Below are positions 45,179 through 53,015 of a DNA stretch of 64,000 nucleotides, piece after piece. The stretch is taken from NCBI RefSeq assembly GCF_900114385.1, contig NZ_FOSW01000004.1:186001-250000 (forward strand), written 5' to 3'. Below the pieces are notes generated by a model. It ran no database searches. It saw nothing but the letters and a program-made list of their open reading frames with translations, and had not been told where the DNA came from. A program made the translations under genes and the position numbers. The stretch's first letter is position 1. Each line of letters starts with the position of its first letter. The stretch comes from Geodermatophilus ruber (lineage in GTDB: Bacteria > Actinomycetota > Actinomycetes > Mycobacteriales > Geodermatophilaceae).

Positions 45179-46147
45179 TCAGACCGGCAGGCGCTCTCGC
45201 ACCCGCTCCACCAGCGTGCGCACCGCCGACACGGGCCGGAACGCCCGCGCCGCCGCGGTCAGCGCCGCCTGCTCGTCCGGACGGAGGGTGATCTCCGCGG
45301 CCGCGGCGTTGGCCTCGACCTGCGCGACGCTCGACGCGCCCGGGATGACCACCACCCGCGGGAGGGAGACCAGCCACGCCAGCGCGATCTGGGCCGGCGC
45401 GACGTCGTGCGCCGCGGCGACCTCACGGAGGACATCGAGCAGCGGCTGGGCCCGGCGCAGGTTCTCCGTGCCGAACAGCGGGTTGGCCGCGCGCACTCCG
45501 CCGGGCCGGTTGACGACGGTGTAGCGGCCGCCGAGGAGCCCCTGGCCCAGCGGGCTGTAGGCCATCACCATCCGGTTCTCGCGCTCGGCGAAGGGAACCA
45601 GGTCATCGAGCGGTCCGGGGGCCGCCAGGGAGAAGTGGACCTGGTTGCTGACGACCGGGCGGCCGAGCGCGGCGTCGGCGGCCCGCCACCGGTCGAGGGA
45701 GTAGTTGGAGACGCCCACGGCGCCGATGCGGCCGGCGTCGAGCAACTCCCGCATCCCGGGCATGATCACCGAGTCCGGCACCAGCGGGTTGGGCTGGTGC
45801 ACCTGGTAGAGCGGCACGCGGTGCAGGCCCAGCCGTCGGGCGCTGCCGGCAAGGCGGTTGCGGATCACCGGCGGGACCGGGGCGACCGGAAAGAACTTCG
45901 TGGCAACGACGACGTCGGCCCGCTCCTCGCCGAGCGCGTCCCCGAGGATCCGCTCGCTCCGGCCGAAACCGTAGATCTCCGCGGTGTCGAAGAGGGTGAT
46001 GCCCACGTCGCGGGCCCGCCGGACGATCCGCCGGGCCTCATCCGAGGCGTAGGCGTCGCCGTACCCCCACTCGCGCGAGCCGAACTGCCAGGTCCCCAGG
46101 CCCACCCGGCTGACCGCACCGAGCCCGTCGACGTCGAGAGTGCGCAC
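45179..46147 (-). CDS. Aldo/keto reductase
   Basis: This 322-residue TIM-barrel NADPH oxidoreductase keeps the catalytic tetrad: Asp and Tyr in LFDTAEIYGFGRSERILG (about 50-67), Lys in VVATKFF and His in LYQVHQPN (about 116). VGVSNYS and the C-terminal cofactor site VVVIPGASSVAQVEANA are typical. The substrate is unknown. GTG 46147 gives VRTLDVDGLGAVSRVGLGTW; residues before it are not family-like. It converges on the HAD gene with 17 bp between. Confidence 0.92.
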   Translation of the reverse strand: MRTLDVDGLGAVSRVGLGTWQFGSREWGYGDAYASDEARRIVRRARDVGITLFDTAEIYGFGRSERILGDALGEERADVVVATKFFPVAPVPPVIRNRLAGSARRLGLHRVPLYQVHQPNPLVPDSVIMPGMRELLDAGRIGAVGVSNYSLDRWRAADAALGRPVVSNQVHFSLAAPGPLDDLVPFAERENRMVMAYSPLGQGLLGGRYTVVNRPGGVRAANPLFGTENLRRAQPLLDVLREVAAAHDVAPAQIALAWLVSLPRVVVIPGASSVAQVEANAAAAEITLRPDEQAALTAAARAFRPVSAVRTLVERVRERLPV

Positions 46148-46208
46148 GGCGCCCAGTCTCGCCGTCGTCCCCGCCCGGCGCAGCCCCGTGCGACACGGCG
46201 GTGCGGCG

Positions 46209-46997
46209 TCAGCCGCGCAGCAGGCTCTCGCAGATGGCCAGCCCCTCCAGGGCCCCGTGCTCGGTGGCACGGCAGCAATGCACGAGCCACCCCGCCACGC
46301 CCTCCGGCGTCCCGCCCGCGTAGCCGGCCAGAGCCCGGTCGTAGGCCTCCCGCCCGAGCTCGGCGAAGCCCACCTCGGGGACCGACACCGCCTTGGGATC
46401 CAGGCCCCGGGCGATGCCCGTGAGCCGCGCGGCGGCGCGGGCGATGACGCCGTCGGCGGTGCCGAACGGGGCCAGGGCGGCGAGCTCGCCGTGCACCAGC
46501 GCGGCCACGAGCACCGCGGGCACGGCGGTGGTGCCGGTGACCACGGAGAACAGCCCGCTCAGCCGCGCCCCGGCGTGCGGCGCGGGCCGGCCCAGGTCGG
46601 CGCGGTCGGCGAGGTCGGCGGCGGCCAGCACGTGCAGCCGGGCCAGCACCTGCCCGGGGGCGCGGGTCCAGGTCTCCACCATCGAGCCCAGCGCCACCGA
46701 GGTGCGCAGCGACCCCTGCACGACGGGGTTGGTGACCTCCCCGGCGCGCAGCTCCGCCAACGGCACGTCGACGCCGTCGAGCGCGGCCGAGGCGCGGGCG
46801 CCGCGCAGCGCCGACTCCGCGCTCACCCCGGCCGACTCCCGGCGCAGCACCCGGTGGCCGAGCAACCGGTCGATACCGGCGCGGGCGGCTCCGGCGGCGT
46901 CCCGGACGCCCGGGAGGTCCAGCAGCGCGGCCAGCGGGTCCGGGGCCGCGGTGCGGACGGCGGATCGGGCGGCACCGGGGCGGACGGGGATGGTCAC
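46209..46997 (-). CDS. Fic-fold-like protein with degenerate Fic motif (Rv3662c-like)
   Basis: This 262-residue protein resembles Fic proteins in layout (inhibitory-helix-like ESALRGARASAALDG at about 61-75, then the core). The AMPylation motif HPFx(D/E)GNGRxxR is replaced by APFGTADGVIARAAARL near residue 180: the catalytic His is Ala and the GNGR anion hole is lost. It is therefore probably not an active AMP-transferase. GTG 46997 is preferred; the product is rich in Ala/Val and lacks TM helices. Assignment to the Fic fold is an inference from the motif frame. Confidence 0.72.
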   Translation of the reverse strand: MTIPVRPGAARSAVRTAAPDPLAALLDLPGVRDAAGAARAGIDRLLGHRVLRRESAGVSAESALRGARASAALDGVDVPLAELRAGEVTNPVVQGSLRTSVALGSMVETWTRAPGQVLARLHVLAAADLADRADLGRPAPHAGARLSGLFSVVTGTTAVPAVLVAALVHGELAALAPFGTADGVIARAAARLTGIARGLDPKAVSVPEVGFAELGREAYDRALAGYAGGTPEGVAGWLVHCCRATEHGALEGLAICESLLRG

Positions 46998-47112
46998 GTG
47001 GACGACGGTACGAGCCCGCGGGCGCGGGCCGGCGCCGCCCCTGGCCACCGCGCCCGGCGGACCGGCGCGGGCAGCGCTGGAGTCCGCCGGCCGCGGGGCC
47101 GTCCTCCCGCAG

Positions 47113-47343
47113 TCAGCGACGGCGCAGGAGACCGTCGAGCAACCGGCCGATGCCGCCCGAGGGAGCGGGGGCGGGGCGCCGGCGCCCCAGGCGCCGCGCG
47201 TTCATCCGCCTGCCCCGGCTCGCCCCGCGCGGGGCGATGCCCCGGCCGCCGGCCCGCGCCACGCCGCGTCCCGGGCGCCCCGCGGTGCGGCCGCGGGCCG
47301 CGGTGCTCTCTGCCGTTCCCATCAGTCGTCCGAGGATGCTCAT
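47113..47343 (-). CDS. Small Arg-rich hypothetical protein
   Basis: This is a 76-residue, very basic protein (about one third Arg). The ends look protein-like (MSILGRLMG at the start, GGIGRLLDGLLRRR at the end) around a disordered RGR-rich middle that could bind nucleic acid. ATG 47343. GC at third codon positions is high, but so is the background, so coding status is uncertain. It sits alone between the TPR gene and the Fic-like gene on the same strand. Confidence 0.45.
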   Translation of the reverse strand: MSILGRLMGTAESTAARGRTAGRPGRGVARAGGRGIAPRGASRGRRMNARRLGRRRPAPAPSGGIGRLLDGLLRRR

Positions 47344-47415
47344 GGCCGAGCGGGTACCCGGGAACCTGCGCCGCTACGCAGCGCCTCGGCCGGTTCCTCC
47401 TGGTGGGAGCGGGGG

Positions 47416-47745
47416 TCAGTCCGCACCGAGGGCGTCGGCCACCCGGTGGTGGGGCACGGCCTCCTCGGTCCGGCTCTGCCGCTCCAGGGTGCGGGCCAGG
47501 GCGCGGCGGGCCCAGCCGTTGGCCGGCGCGAGCTCCACGAGCCGCAGCAGCGTCTCCTCGGCGCGGCCCAGCTGGGCGGAGCCGAAATAGGAGCGGGCGA
47601 GCAGTTCCAGGGCCGCCTCGTTGCGCGGCTCGGCCGCCACCACGCGCTGGAGCACGCGGGCCGCCTCGATCGGCTGGCCCATCGAGAGGAAGAGGTCCGC
47701 CTGCAGGAACTCCGAGTGCAGATCGATCTCGAAGGGGTGGGTCAT
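47416..47745 (-). CDS. Tetratricopeptide repeat protein
   Basis: This 109-residue protein is built of about three TPR units: FLQADLFLSMGQPIEAARVL, EAALELLARSYFGSAQLGRAEETLL and WARRALARTLERQSRTEEAV. TPRs form a helical scaffold for protein partners. ATG 47745 is chosen because the protein then starts MTHPFEIDLHSEF; frame extension to 47874 has no TPR character. No ribosome site is visible upstream. Confidence 0.8.
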   Translation of the reverse strand: MTHPFEIDLHSEFLQADLFLSMGQPIEAARVLQRVVAAEPRNEAALELLARSYFGSAQLGRAEETLLRLVELAPANGWARRALARTLERQSRTEEAVPHHRVADALGAD

Positions 47746-47895
47746 GCCGGGAGGAACGGCTGAGGGCGCGCCGGGCTTCCCGTGGGCCGGACCGCACCGC
47801 CGCACGCCCCACGGGCAGGACGCCGCGCGAGGACGCGGCGGACCCGCGTGACACTCAGTGCCACCGACCTGCACAATGGCGCCGCAGAGTGGCGG

Positions 47896-47910
47896 GCATC
47901 ACCGTGATGC
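47896..47910. promoter_or_regulatory. Small inverted repeat upstream of mftD-like gene
   Basis: GCATCA-CCG-TGATGC, a perfect 6-bp-arm repeat with 3-bp spacer, lies 52 bp before the ATG of the MftD-like gene in a 216-bp intergenic space. It may be a repressor operator; no regulator is assigned. Confidence 0.35.
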
Positions 47911-47961
47911 GGTTCGAGCCGGCCAGGACCAGCGACCACGCACGAACGCGGAGAGGACGAG

Positions 47962-49131
47962 ATGGCCAGCACGAGGGATTGGTTCGAGACCGTCGAGGAG
48001 GCGCAGCACCGGGCGAAGAAGCGGCTGCCGCGCTCGGTCTACCTGGCGCTGGTCGCCGGCACGGAGAAGGGGCTCACGGCGCAGGACAACGTCGCTGCCT
48101 TCGACGAGATCCTCTGGCGCCCGCACGTGGCCGATCTGCCCGCCAAGCGGGAGACGACGACCACGGTGATGGGTCAGGAGATGTCCATGCCGGTGCTCAT
48201 CTCCCCCACCGGGGTGCAGGCGGTGCACCCCGACGGCGAGGTCGCCGTCGCCCGCGCCGCCGCCGCCGAGGACGTCGCGATGGGCCTGTCCTCGTTCGCC
48301 AGCAAGCCGGTGGAGGAGGTCGGTGCCGCCACCGACAAGCTGTTCTTCCAGATGTACTGGGTCGGGTCGCGCGAGACGATCCTCGCCCGCGCCGAGCGGG
48401 CCCGCGCCGCCGGGGCCAAGGGCCTGATCATGACCCTGGACTGGTCGTTCGCCTCCCGCCGGGACTGGGGCAGCCCGCCGATCCCCGAGAAGATCGACGT
48501 CAAGAACGCGCTGAAGTTCGCCCCCGAGGTGATCACCAAGCCGGGCTGGCTGGCCACCTACCTGCGCTCGGGCTCCATCCCCGAGCTCAGCGTCCCGAAC
48601 CTGGCGCTCGAGGGCCAGCAGCCGCCGAACTTCTTCGGCGCCTACGGCGAGTGGATGGGCACAGCCCTGCCGCGCTGGGAGGACGTCGCCTGGCTGCGCG
48701 AGCAGTGGGGCGGGCCGTTCATGCTCAAGGGCATCACCCGGGTCGACGACGCCCGCCGGGCGGTCGACGCCGGTGTCACCGCGATCTCCGTCTCGACCCA
48801 CGGCGGCAACAACCTCGACAGCACCCCGGGGGCGGTCCGGAGCCTGCCCCCGATCGTCGACGCGGTCGGCGACCAGATCGAGGTCCTCATGGACGGCGGT
48901 GTCCGGCGCGGCGGCGACGTGGTCAAGGCGATGGCCCTCGGCGCCAAGGCGGTCATGATCGGCCGCGCCTACCTGTGGGGCATGGCGGCCAACGGCGAGC
49001 GCGGCGTGCAGAACGTGCTGTCGATCATCCGCCAGGGCATCGACGAGGCACTGCTCGGCCTGGGCAGGTCCTCGGTGCACGAGCTGACCCGGGACGACGT
49101 CATCCTCCCGCCGCACTTCACGCGGGACTGA
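47962..49131 (+). CDS. MftD-like FMN-dependent alpha-hydroxy-acid dehydrogenase
   Basis: This 389-residue TIM-barrel flavoprotein aligns well from memory with MftD (Rv0694), the oxidase that deaminates the peptide-derived intermediate in mycofactocin synthesis. Shared phrases are WFETVEEAQHRAKKRLPRSVY at the start (shown in part), TTVMGQEMSMPVLISPTGVQAV, GLSSFASKPVEEV, WGGPFMLKGI and STHGGNNLDSTPG, with the catalytic His. RAVMIGRAYLWG-type phosphate binding is near the C-terminus. No mftA, mftB, mftC or mftE gene is in the window, so it is an orphan here. ATG 47962 follows GAGAGGACG. Confidence 0.88.
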   Translation: MASTRDWFETVEEAQHRAKKRLPRSVYLALVAGTEKGLTAQDNVAAFDEILWRPHVADLPAKRETTTTVMGQEMSMPVLISPTGVQAVHPDGEVAVARAAAAEDVAMGLSSFASKPVEEVGAATDKLFFQMYWVGSRETILARAERARAAGAKGLIMTLDWSFASRRDWGSPPIPEKIDVKNALKFAPEVITKPGWLATYLRSGSIPELSVPNLALEGQQPPNFFGAYGEWMGTALPRWEDVAWLREQWGGPFMLKGITRVDDARRAVDAGVTAISVSTHGGNNLDSTPGAVRSLPPIVDAVGDQIEVLMDGGVRRGGDVVKAMALGAKAVMIGRAYLWGMAANGERGVQNVLSIIRQGIDEALLGLGRSSVHELTRDDVILPPHFTRD

Positions 49132-49158
49132 GCGGGCCCGACGCGCCGAGCGCCGGGA

Positions 49159-50514
49159 ATGCCCCCGCGGCGGGCGGGCTTGCTCGCAGTCGTGCCCGCC
49201 CGCCGCGTCCCGCGTCCGATGGCCTTCTGGGCCGCCGCGGCGCTGCTCGTGCTGGTGCTGGCCGCCTCCGGCGTCCCCTCGCCGCTGTACCGCGTCTACC
49301 AGGAGCGGTTCGACTTCTCCTCGGGCCTGCTGACCGTGGTGTTCGGCATCTACGCGATCGCACTGCTGGTCACGCTGCTCGTCGTGGGGGCGCTGTCGGA
49401 CCACGTGGGCCGCCGTCCGGTCCTGGTGGCCGGCCTGCTGCTGCAGGTGGCGGCGAGCGTGCTGTTCCTCGCCGCGGACGGGGTGGGCCTGCTGCTGGCC
49501 GCGCGGGTGGTGCAGGGCCTGTCCGTCGGCGCGCTGACCGGCGCCCTGGGTGCCACCCTGCTGGACCTCCAGCGCAGCGACCGGCCGCTGGGCCCCCTGG
49601 TCAACAGCGCCTCCCCCGGATTCGCGCTCGCCCTCGGCGCGGTCGGGGCGGGCCTGGCCGTCGAGTTCCTGCCCGCGCCCACCGACTGGGTGTTCGGCGC
49701 CCTCGCGACCCTGTTCGCCCTCGCCACGGGTGCGGCCCTGCTGCTGCCGGAGTCCTCGCCGCGGCTGCCGGGAGCGCTGGCCTCGCTGCGGCCCCGGGTG
49801 CACGTGCCGCACGCGCAGCGGGGCGCCTTCCTCGTCGCGCTGCCCTGCCTGCTGGCGATGTGGGCGCTGGCCGGCCTCTACCTCTCGCTGGGCCCGTCGC
49901 TGGCCGCCGGCGTCTTCGGCATCGAGGACCACCTCGTCGGCAGCCTGGTGATCGTGGCGATGCAGGGCATGGGCGCCGTCGGATCCGTGAGCATGCGGGC
50001 AGCCGCCCCGCACACCGCGATGCTCGCCGGCTGCCTGGTCTTCGCCGCGGGCGTGAGCGGCACGATCGTGTCGCTGGCGACCGGCAGCGTCGCGCTGTTC
50101 TTCATCGCCGCGGCGGCCTCCGGCTTCGGTTTCGGCTCGGCCTTCCTCGGCGCGATGGCCACCGTGACCCTCGGGGTGCCGGCGGGCGAGCGGGGCGGGC
50201 TGCTCTCCAGCATCTTCATCGTCGGGTACCTGGGGTTCAGCGTCCCGGCGGTCGTGGCCGGGCTCACCGCCGGCCAGGTCGGGTTGCGACCAACGGCGGT
50301 GGTCTACGGCGCGGCCGTCATCGCGCTGGCGCTGCTGGCCGTGGCCGGCCTCCTGCGCCGCCGTCGGACCGAGCGGGCGGCCGCGGACGGGCAGCGGGCC
50401 GGGCCGGTCGCCGCCGGACCGCGGCGAGCACCTCAGGCCGGCAGTTCCCCGGCCGGTCCGGCCGCCTCGGCCAGCAGCCGCGCGCGCAGGTCCTCGGGCA
50501 GCAGGTCGACGTAG
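49159..50514 (+). CDS. MFS transporter
   Basis: This 451-residue membrane transporter has 12 predicted TM helices and the loop 2-3 signature GALSDHVGRRPVL (about 77-89). GFGFGSAFLGA and PAGERGGLLSS fit drug/sugar efflux-type members; the substrate is unknown. Start choice is open: ATG 49159 or ATG 49219 (MAFWAAAALLVLVLAASGVP), the second placing the first TM at the N-terminus. The last 27 codons are antisense to the end of def. Confidence 0.85.
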   Translation: MPPRRAGLLAVVPARRVPRPMAFWAAAALLVLVLAASGVPSPLYRVYQERFDFSSGLLTVVFGIYAIALLVTLLVVGALSDHVGRRPVLVAGLLLQVAASVLFLAADGVGLLLAARVVQGLSVGALTGALGATLLDLQRSDRPLGPLVNSASPGFALALGAVGAGLAVEFLPAPTDWVFGALATLFALATGAALLLPESSPRLPGALASLRPRVHVPHAQRGAFLVALPCLLAMWALAGLYLSLGPSLAAGVFGIEDHLVGSLVIVAMQGMGAVGSVSMRAAAPHTAMLAGCLVFAAGVSGTIVSLATGSVALFFIAAAASGFGFGSAFLGAMATVTLGVPAGERGGLLSSIFIVGYLGFSVPAVVAGLTAGQVGLRPTAVVYGAAVIALALLAVAGLLRRRRTERAAADGQRAGPVAAGPRRAPQAGSSPAGPAASASSRARRSSGSRST

Positions 50515-50990
50515 ACGGTGCCGTTGAGGTGGTCGACCTCGTGCTGCAGGCAGCGGGCGGCCATGCCGGTGGCGTCGATCGACACCGGCCGCCCGGCCGC
50601 GTCGACGCCGTCCACCCGGGCGCGGAAGGCGCGGGACAGCTCGGCGTAGGGGCCGGGCACCGACAGGCACCCCTCCTCGGTGACCTCCTCGGCCGGCTCG
50701 CCCTCCCGCGGCGGCAGGACGGTCAGCTCCGGGTTGACGACGTAGCCGACGACGTCCTCGCCCTCGGCGTCGGGGCAGTCGATGACGAACACCCGGGCGT
50801 CGACGCCGATCTGGTTGGCGGCCAGGCCCACTCCGTCGGCGGCCTCCATGCTCGCGAACATGTCGAGCAACAGGCGGCGCAGATCCTTGCCGAACTCGGT
50901 CACGGTCGCGCACGGCCGGTGCAGCACCGGGTTGCTCCCGTAGGTGACGATCGGCCGGGCGACGCCGTCGTAACGGCCGGGTAGACGCAT
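50433..50990 (-). CDS. def: Peptide deformylase
   Basis: Def removes the formyl group from new proteins using a metal ion. The 185-residue protein has all three motifs: GVGLAANQ (about 47-54), EEGCLSVPG (about 94-102, metal Cys) and QHEVDHLNG (about 137-145, two metal His and the catalytic Glu). ATG 50990 gives MRLPGRYDGVARPIVTYG; a TAGGAT box 7 nt before it suggests a leaderless transcript. The 3' end overlaps the convergent MFS gene by 82 bp. Confidence 0.96.
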   Translation of the reverse strand: MRLPGRYDGVARPIVTYGSNPVLHRPCATVTEFGKDLRRLLLDMFASMEAADGVGLAANQIGVDARVFVIDCPDAEGEDVVGYVVNPELTVLPPREGEPAEEVTEEGCLSVPGPYAELSRAFRARVDGVDAAGRPVSIDATGMAARCLQHEVDHLNGTVYVDLLPEDLRARLLAEAAGPAGELPA

Positions 50991-50997
50991 GCCCGGA

Positions 50998-51003
50998 ATC
51001 CTA
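50998..51003 (-). promoter_or_regulatory. Candidate leaderless promoter -10 box for def
   Basis: TAGGAT on the minus strand ends 7 nt before the def ATG (50990), and no ribosome site lies between. Confidence 0.5.
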
Positions 51004-51021
51004 GGGACGGCGCTGGGGCCG

Positions 51022-51273
51022 TTACCGACCCGAACGGCCCGCGGCAGAGAGCCGGCGGCGCGGTCGGCGCGACTGCAGGGGCTGCGGCGGGTGCCGCGGC
51101 AGGACACCCCGCGGCTCGGGCAGGACGGGGAAGCCGGCCGGGTCGGTCCGCGGGTGGCTCGCCGGCGGATCGGCGGGCCCCCGCCCCCCGCGGACGGCGA
51201 TGACGAGGGTGGTCACCGACAGCGCGGCGATCCCCAGCAGAACGAGCAGTACGACGACGGCACCTGAGGTCAC
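51022..51273 (-). CDS. Small single-pass membrane protein
   Basis: This 83-residue protein starts at GTG 51273 with VTSGAVVVLLVLLGIAALSV, one clear TM helix (about 4-27), followed by a Pro/Arg-rich cytoplasmic tail. No family recognised. It lies between def and the divergent MocR gene. The sharp hydrophobic-to-polar switch favours a real gene. Confidence 0.58.
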   Translation of the reverse strand: MTSGAVVVLLVLLGIAALSVTTLVIAVRGGRGPADPPASHPRTDPAGFPVLPEPRGVLPRHPPQPLQSRRPRRRLSAAGRSGR

Positions 51274-51308
51274 GCCGCAACAGTGGCACCATTCGACCTA
51301 GCCGATTT

Positions 51309-51359
51309 CAGTCCAGTACGGCATGGTGGACTGCATGCCACCGCGTGTGAGTCAGTCCA
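51309..51359. promoter_or_regulatory. Three-copy CAGTCCA operator at the MocR gene
   Basis: CAGTCCA occurs at 51309-51315 and 51353-51359 in direct orientation, and as its complement TGGACTG at 51327-51333. The first two form an inverted repeat with an 11-bp spacer that encloses TACGGC, a possible -10; the outer two are 44 bp apart, close to four helical turns. The site overlaps the start of the MocR-type regulator, which suggests self-control. Confidence 0.6.
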
Positions 51360-52786
51360 CTTCGGCTCACGAGCTGGCCGCCCTGATCGGCCCGGTCGAG
51401 GCCCTGCCGGGGCCGCGCTACGCCGGGCTGGCCCGGCGCGTCCGGGAGCTGGTCACCGGCGGAACCCTGCCTCCCGGCAGCCGGCTGCCGGCGGAGCGGG
51501 AACTGGCCGCCGCTCTGGGCGCCAGCCGGGTGACCGTCGCGTCGGCCTACCGGCGGTTGCGCGACGACGGGTTCGCCGTCACCCGGCACGGCTCGGGAAC
51601 GGTCACCGAACTGCCCCGGGCCGGCGCGGGCTGGGGCCCGCCCACCACCGATCCGACCGTGCTGGACCTGGGCCACGCCGCCCCCGAGGCCGCGGCGCAG
51701 CTGCTGCCCGCCTACGAGCAGGCGCTGGCCCGGCTGCCGGCGCACGCCGCCCAGCACGGGTACGCCTCCACGGGCCTGCCGGAGCTGCGGGCGGCGATCG
51801 CCGAGCGCTTCACCGCCCGCGGGCTGCCGACCGACGCCGACCAGGTCGTCGTCACCGCCGGCACCGGCGACGCGACCGCCGTCGTCCTGGACGCCCTCCT
51901 GCAGCCCGGCGACCGGGTGCTCGTCGAGCACCCGACCTACCCGGGCGCGATCGGGCTGGTCACCGCGGCCGGCGGCCGCTGTGTGCCCGCACCGGTGGAC
52001 GCTGCCGACCCGGACGCCCTGGTGGAGTCCGTGCACCTGGTCGCCCGGCAGAGCAACCCGCGGCTGGCGTTCCTCATGCCCGACTTCTCCAACCCCACCG
52101 GCGCCCGGCTCTCGGCGGCCGGGCGGCGCCGACTGGGCGCCACCCTCTGGCAGCAGGGGGTGCTCACCGTCGCCGACGAGGTCACCGCCGAGCTGCACCT
52201 GGACGACGGCCCGCTGCCGCCGTTCGCCGCCGGCCTGCCGGACGCGGCGACGGTCACCGTGGGCGGGCTGTCCAAGGCGGTCTGGGGCGGGCTGCGGATC
52301 GGCTGGCTGCGCACCGACGCCGCCCTCGCCGGCCGGCTCGGCGCCGCGCTGAACCGCCGCCAGCTGTCGGTGGGGGTGCTCGACCAGCTCGCCGCCACCA
52401 CCGTGATCCGGCAGCTGGACGCCGTCCTCGAGCAGCGCCGGGAGACGCTCCGCCAGCGCCGGGCGGTGCTGCTCGAGGAACTGGCGCGACGGCTGCCGGA
52501 CTGGTCGGCCCCGTGCCCGGGCGGCGGGCTGTCCGTGTGGTGCCGGCTGCCCCCGGGCAGCAGTTCCGCCGCGCTCGCCGCCGCGGCCGCACCGCGGGGC
52601 CTGGTGCTGGCCGAGGGGTCCCTGTTCGGTACCGGGGAGGCGTTCGACGATCATCTCCGGCTGCCCTTCACCCTCCCCCCGGAGCAGCTGCGCGCCGCCG
52701 TCGGGCTGCTGGCGCAGGTCGACACCGAGCTGCGCGAACGACCCTCCGGCGCGGGGCGGCCGGCCCGGGCGGCGACCGTCGTGTGA
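51335..52786 (+). CDS. MocR-family transcriptional regulator (GntR DNA-binding domain fused to aminotransferase fold)
   Basis: This 483-residue protein has an N-terminal winged helix (about 20-90, LPPGSRLPAERELAAALGAS then VTVASAYRRLRDDGFAV) and a C-terminal fold-type I aminotransferase domain. The PLP lysine lies in GGLSKAVWGG (about 310), PDFSNPTG marks the cofactor-ring region and RLPFTLPPEQL the end. MocR proteins sense PLP or an amino-linked ligand. ATG 51335 has GGTGGA upstream; ATG 51323 and GTG 51347 are alternatives, all within the operator. Targets are unknown beyond probable self-regulation and perhaps the divergent small membrane gene. Confidence 0.9.
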   Translation: MPPRVSQSTSAHELAALIGPVEALPGPRYAGLARRVRELVTGGTLPPGSRLPAERELAAALGASRVTVASAYRRLRDDGFAVTRHGSGTVTELPRAGAGWGPPTTDPTVLDLGHAAPEAAAQLLPAYEQALARLPAHAAQHGYASTGLPELRAAIAERFTARGLPTDADQVVVTAGTGDATAVVLDALLQPGDRVLVEHPTYPGAIGLVTAAGGRCVPAPVDAADPDALVESVHLVARQSNPRLAFLMPDFSNPTGARLSAAGRRRLGATLWQQGVLTVADEVTAELHLDDGPLPPFAAGLPDAATVTVGGLSKAVWGGLRIGWLRTDAALAGRLGAALNRRQLSVGVLDQLAATTVIRQLDAVLEQRRETLRQRRAVLLEELARRLPDWSAPCPGGGLSVWCRLPPGSSSAALAAAAAPRGLVLAEGSLFGTGEAFDDHLRLPFTLPPEQLRAAVGLLAQVDTELRERPSGAGRPARAATVV

Positions 52787-52908
52787 GCCGCCGGACGGGG
52801 CCCCGGGGACGAGCCGTCGTGGAGGAGACGGACATGGACAGCCGGTGGCGACGCGGCGGAGGCAACGGGGGGCGCGTCGACCGAGGTGCGGAGTTCCGGC
52901 CGAAGCCG

Positions 52909-52914
52909 TACCGT
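52909..52914 (+). promoter_or_regulatory. Candidate -10 box for the PAS-ANTAR gene
   Basis: TACCGT lies in the 229-bp space before the PAS-ANTAR gene and predicts a leader of about 95 nt. I looked for the paired A1/G4 hexaloop hairpins that ANTAR proteins bind and did not find a convincing pair. Confidence 0.3.
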
Positions 52915-53015
52915 CCCAGATACCGGAGTGACCGGCGTCGAGCCGGTTTTCCGCCGGTCGAACCCGCGGCCGCGGCGCTCCAGCCGGTTCGCCGGCGGTC
53001 TCCGTGGAGTCCGAG

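Noticed and set aside
52787-53015. ANTAR-target RNA hairpins upstream of the PAS-ANTAR gene.
   Set aside because: Small CCGG hairpins exist, but none gives a pair of six-base loops with A at position 1 and G at position 4.
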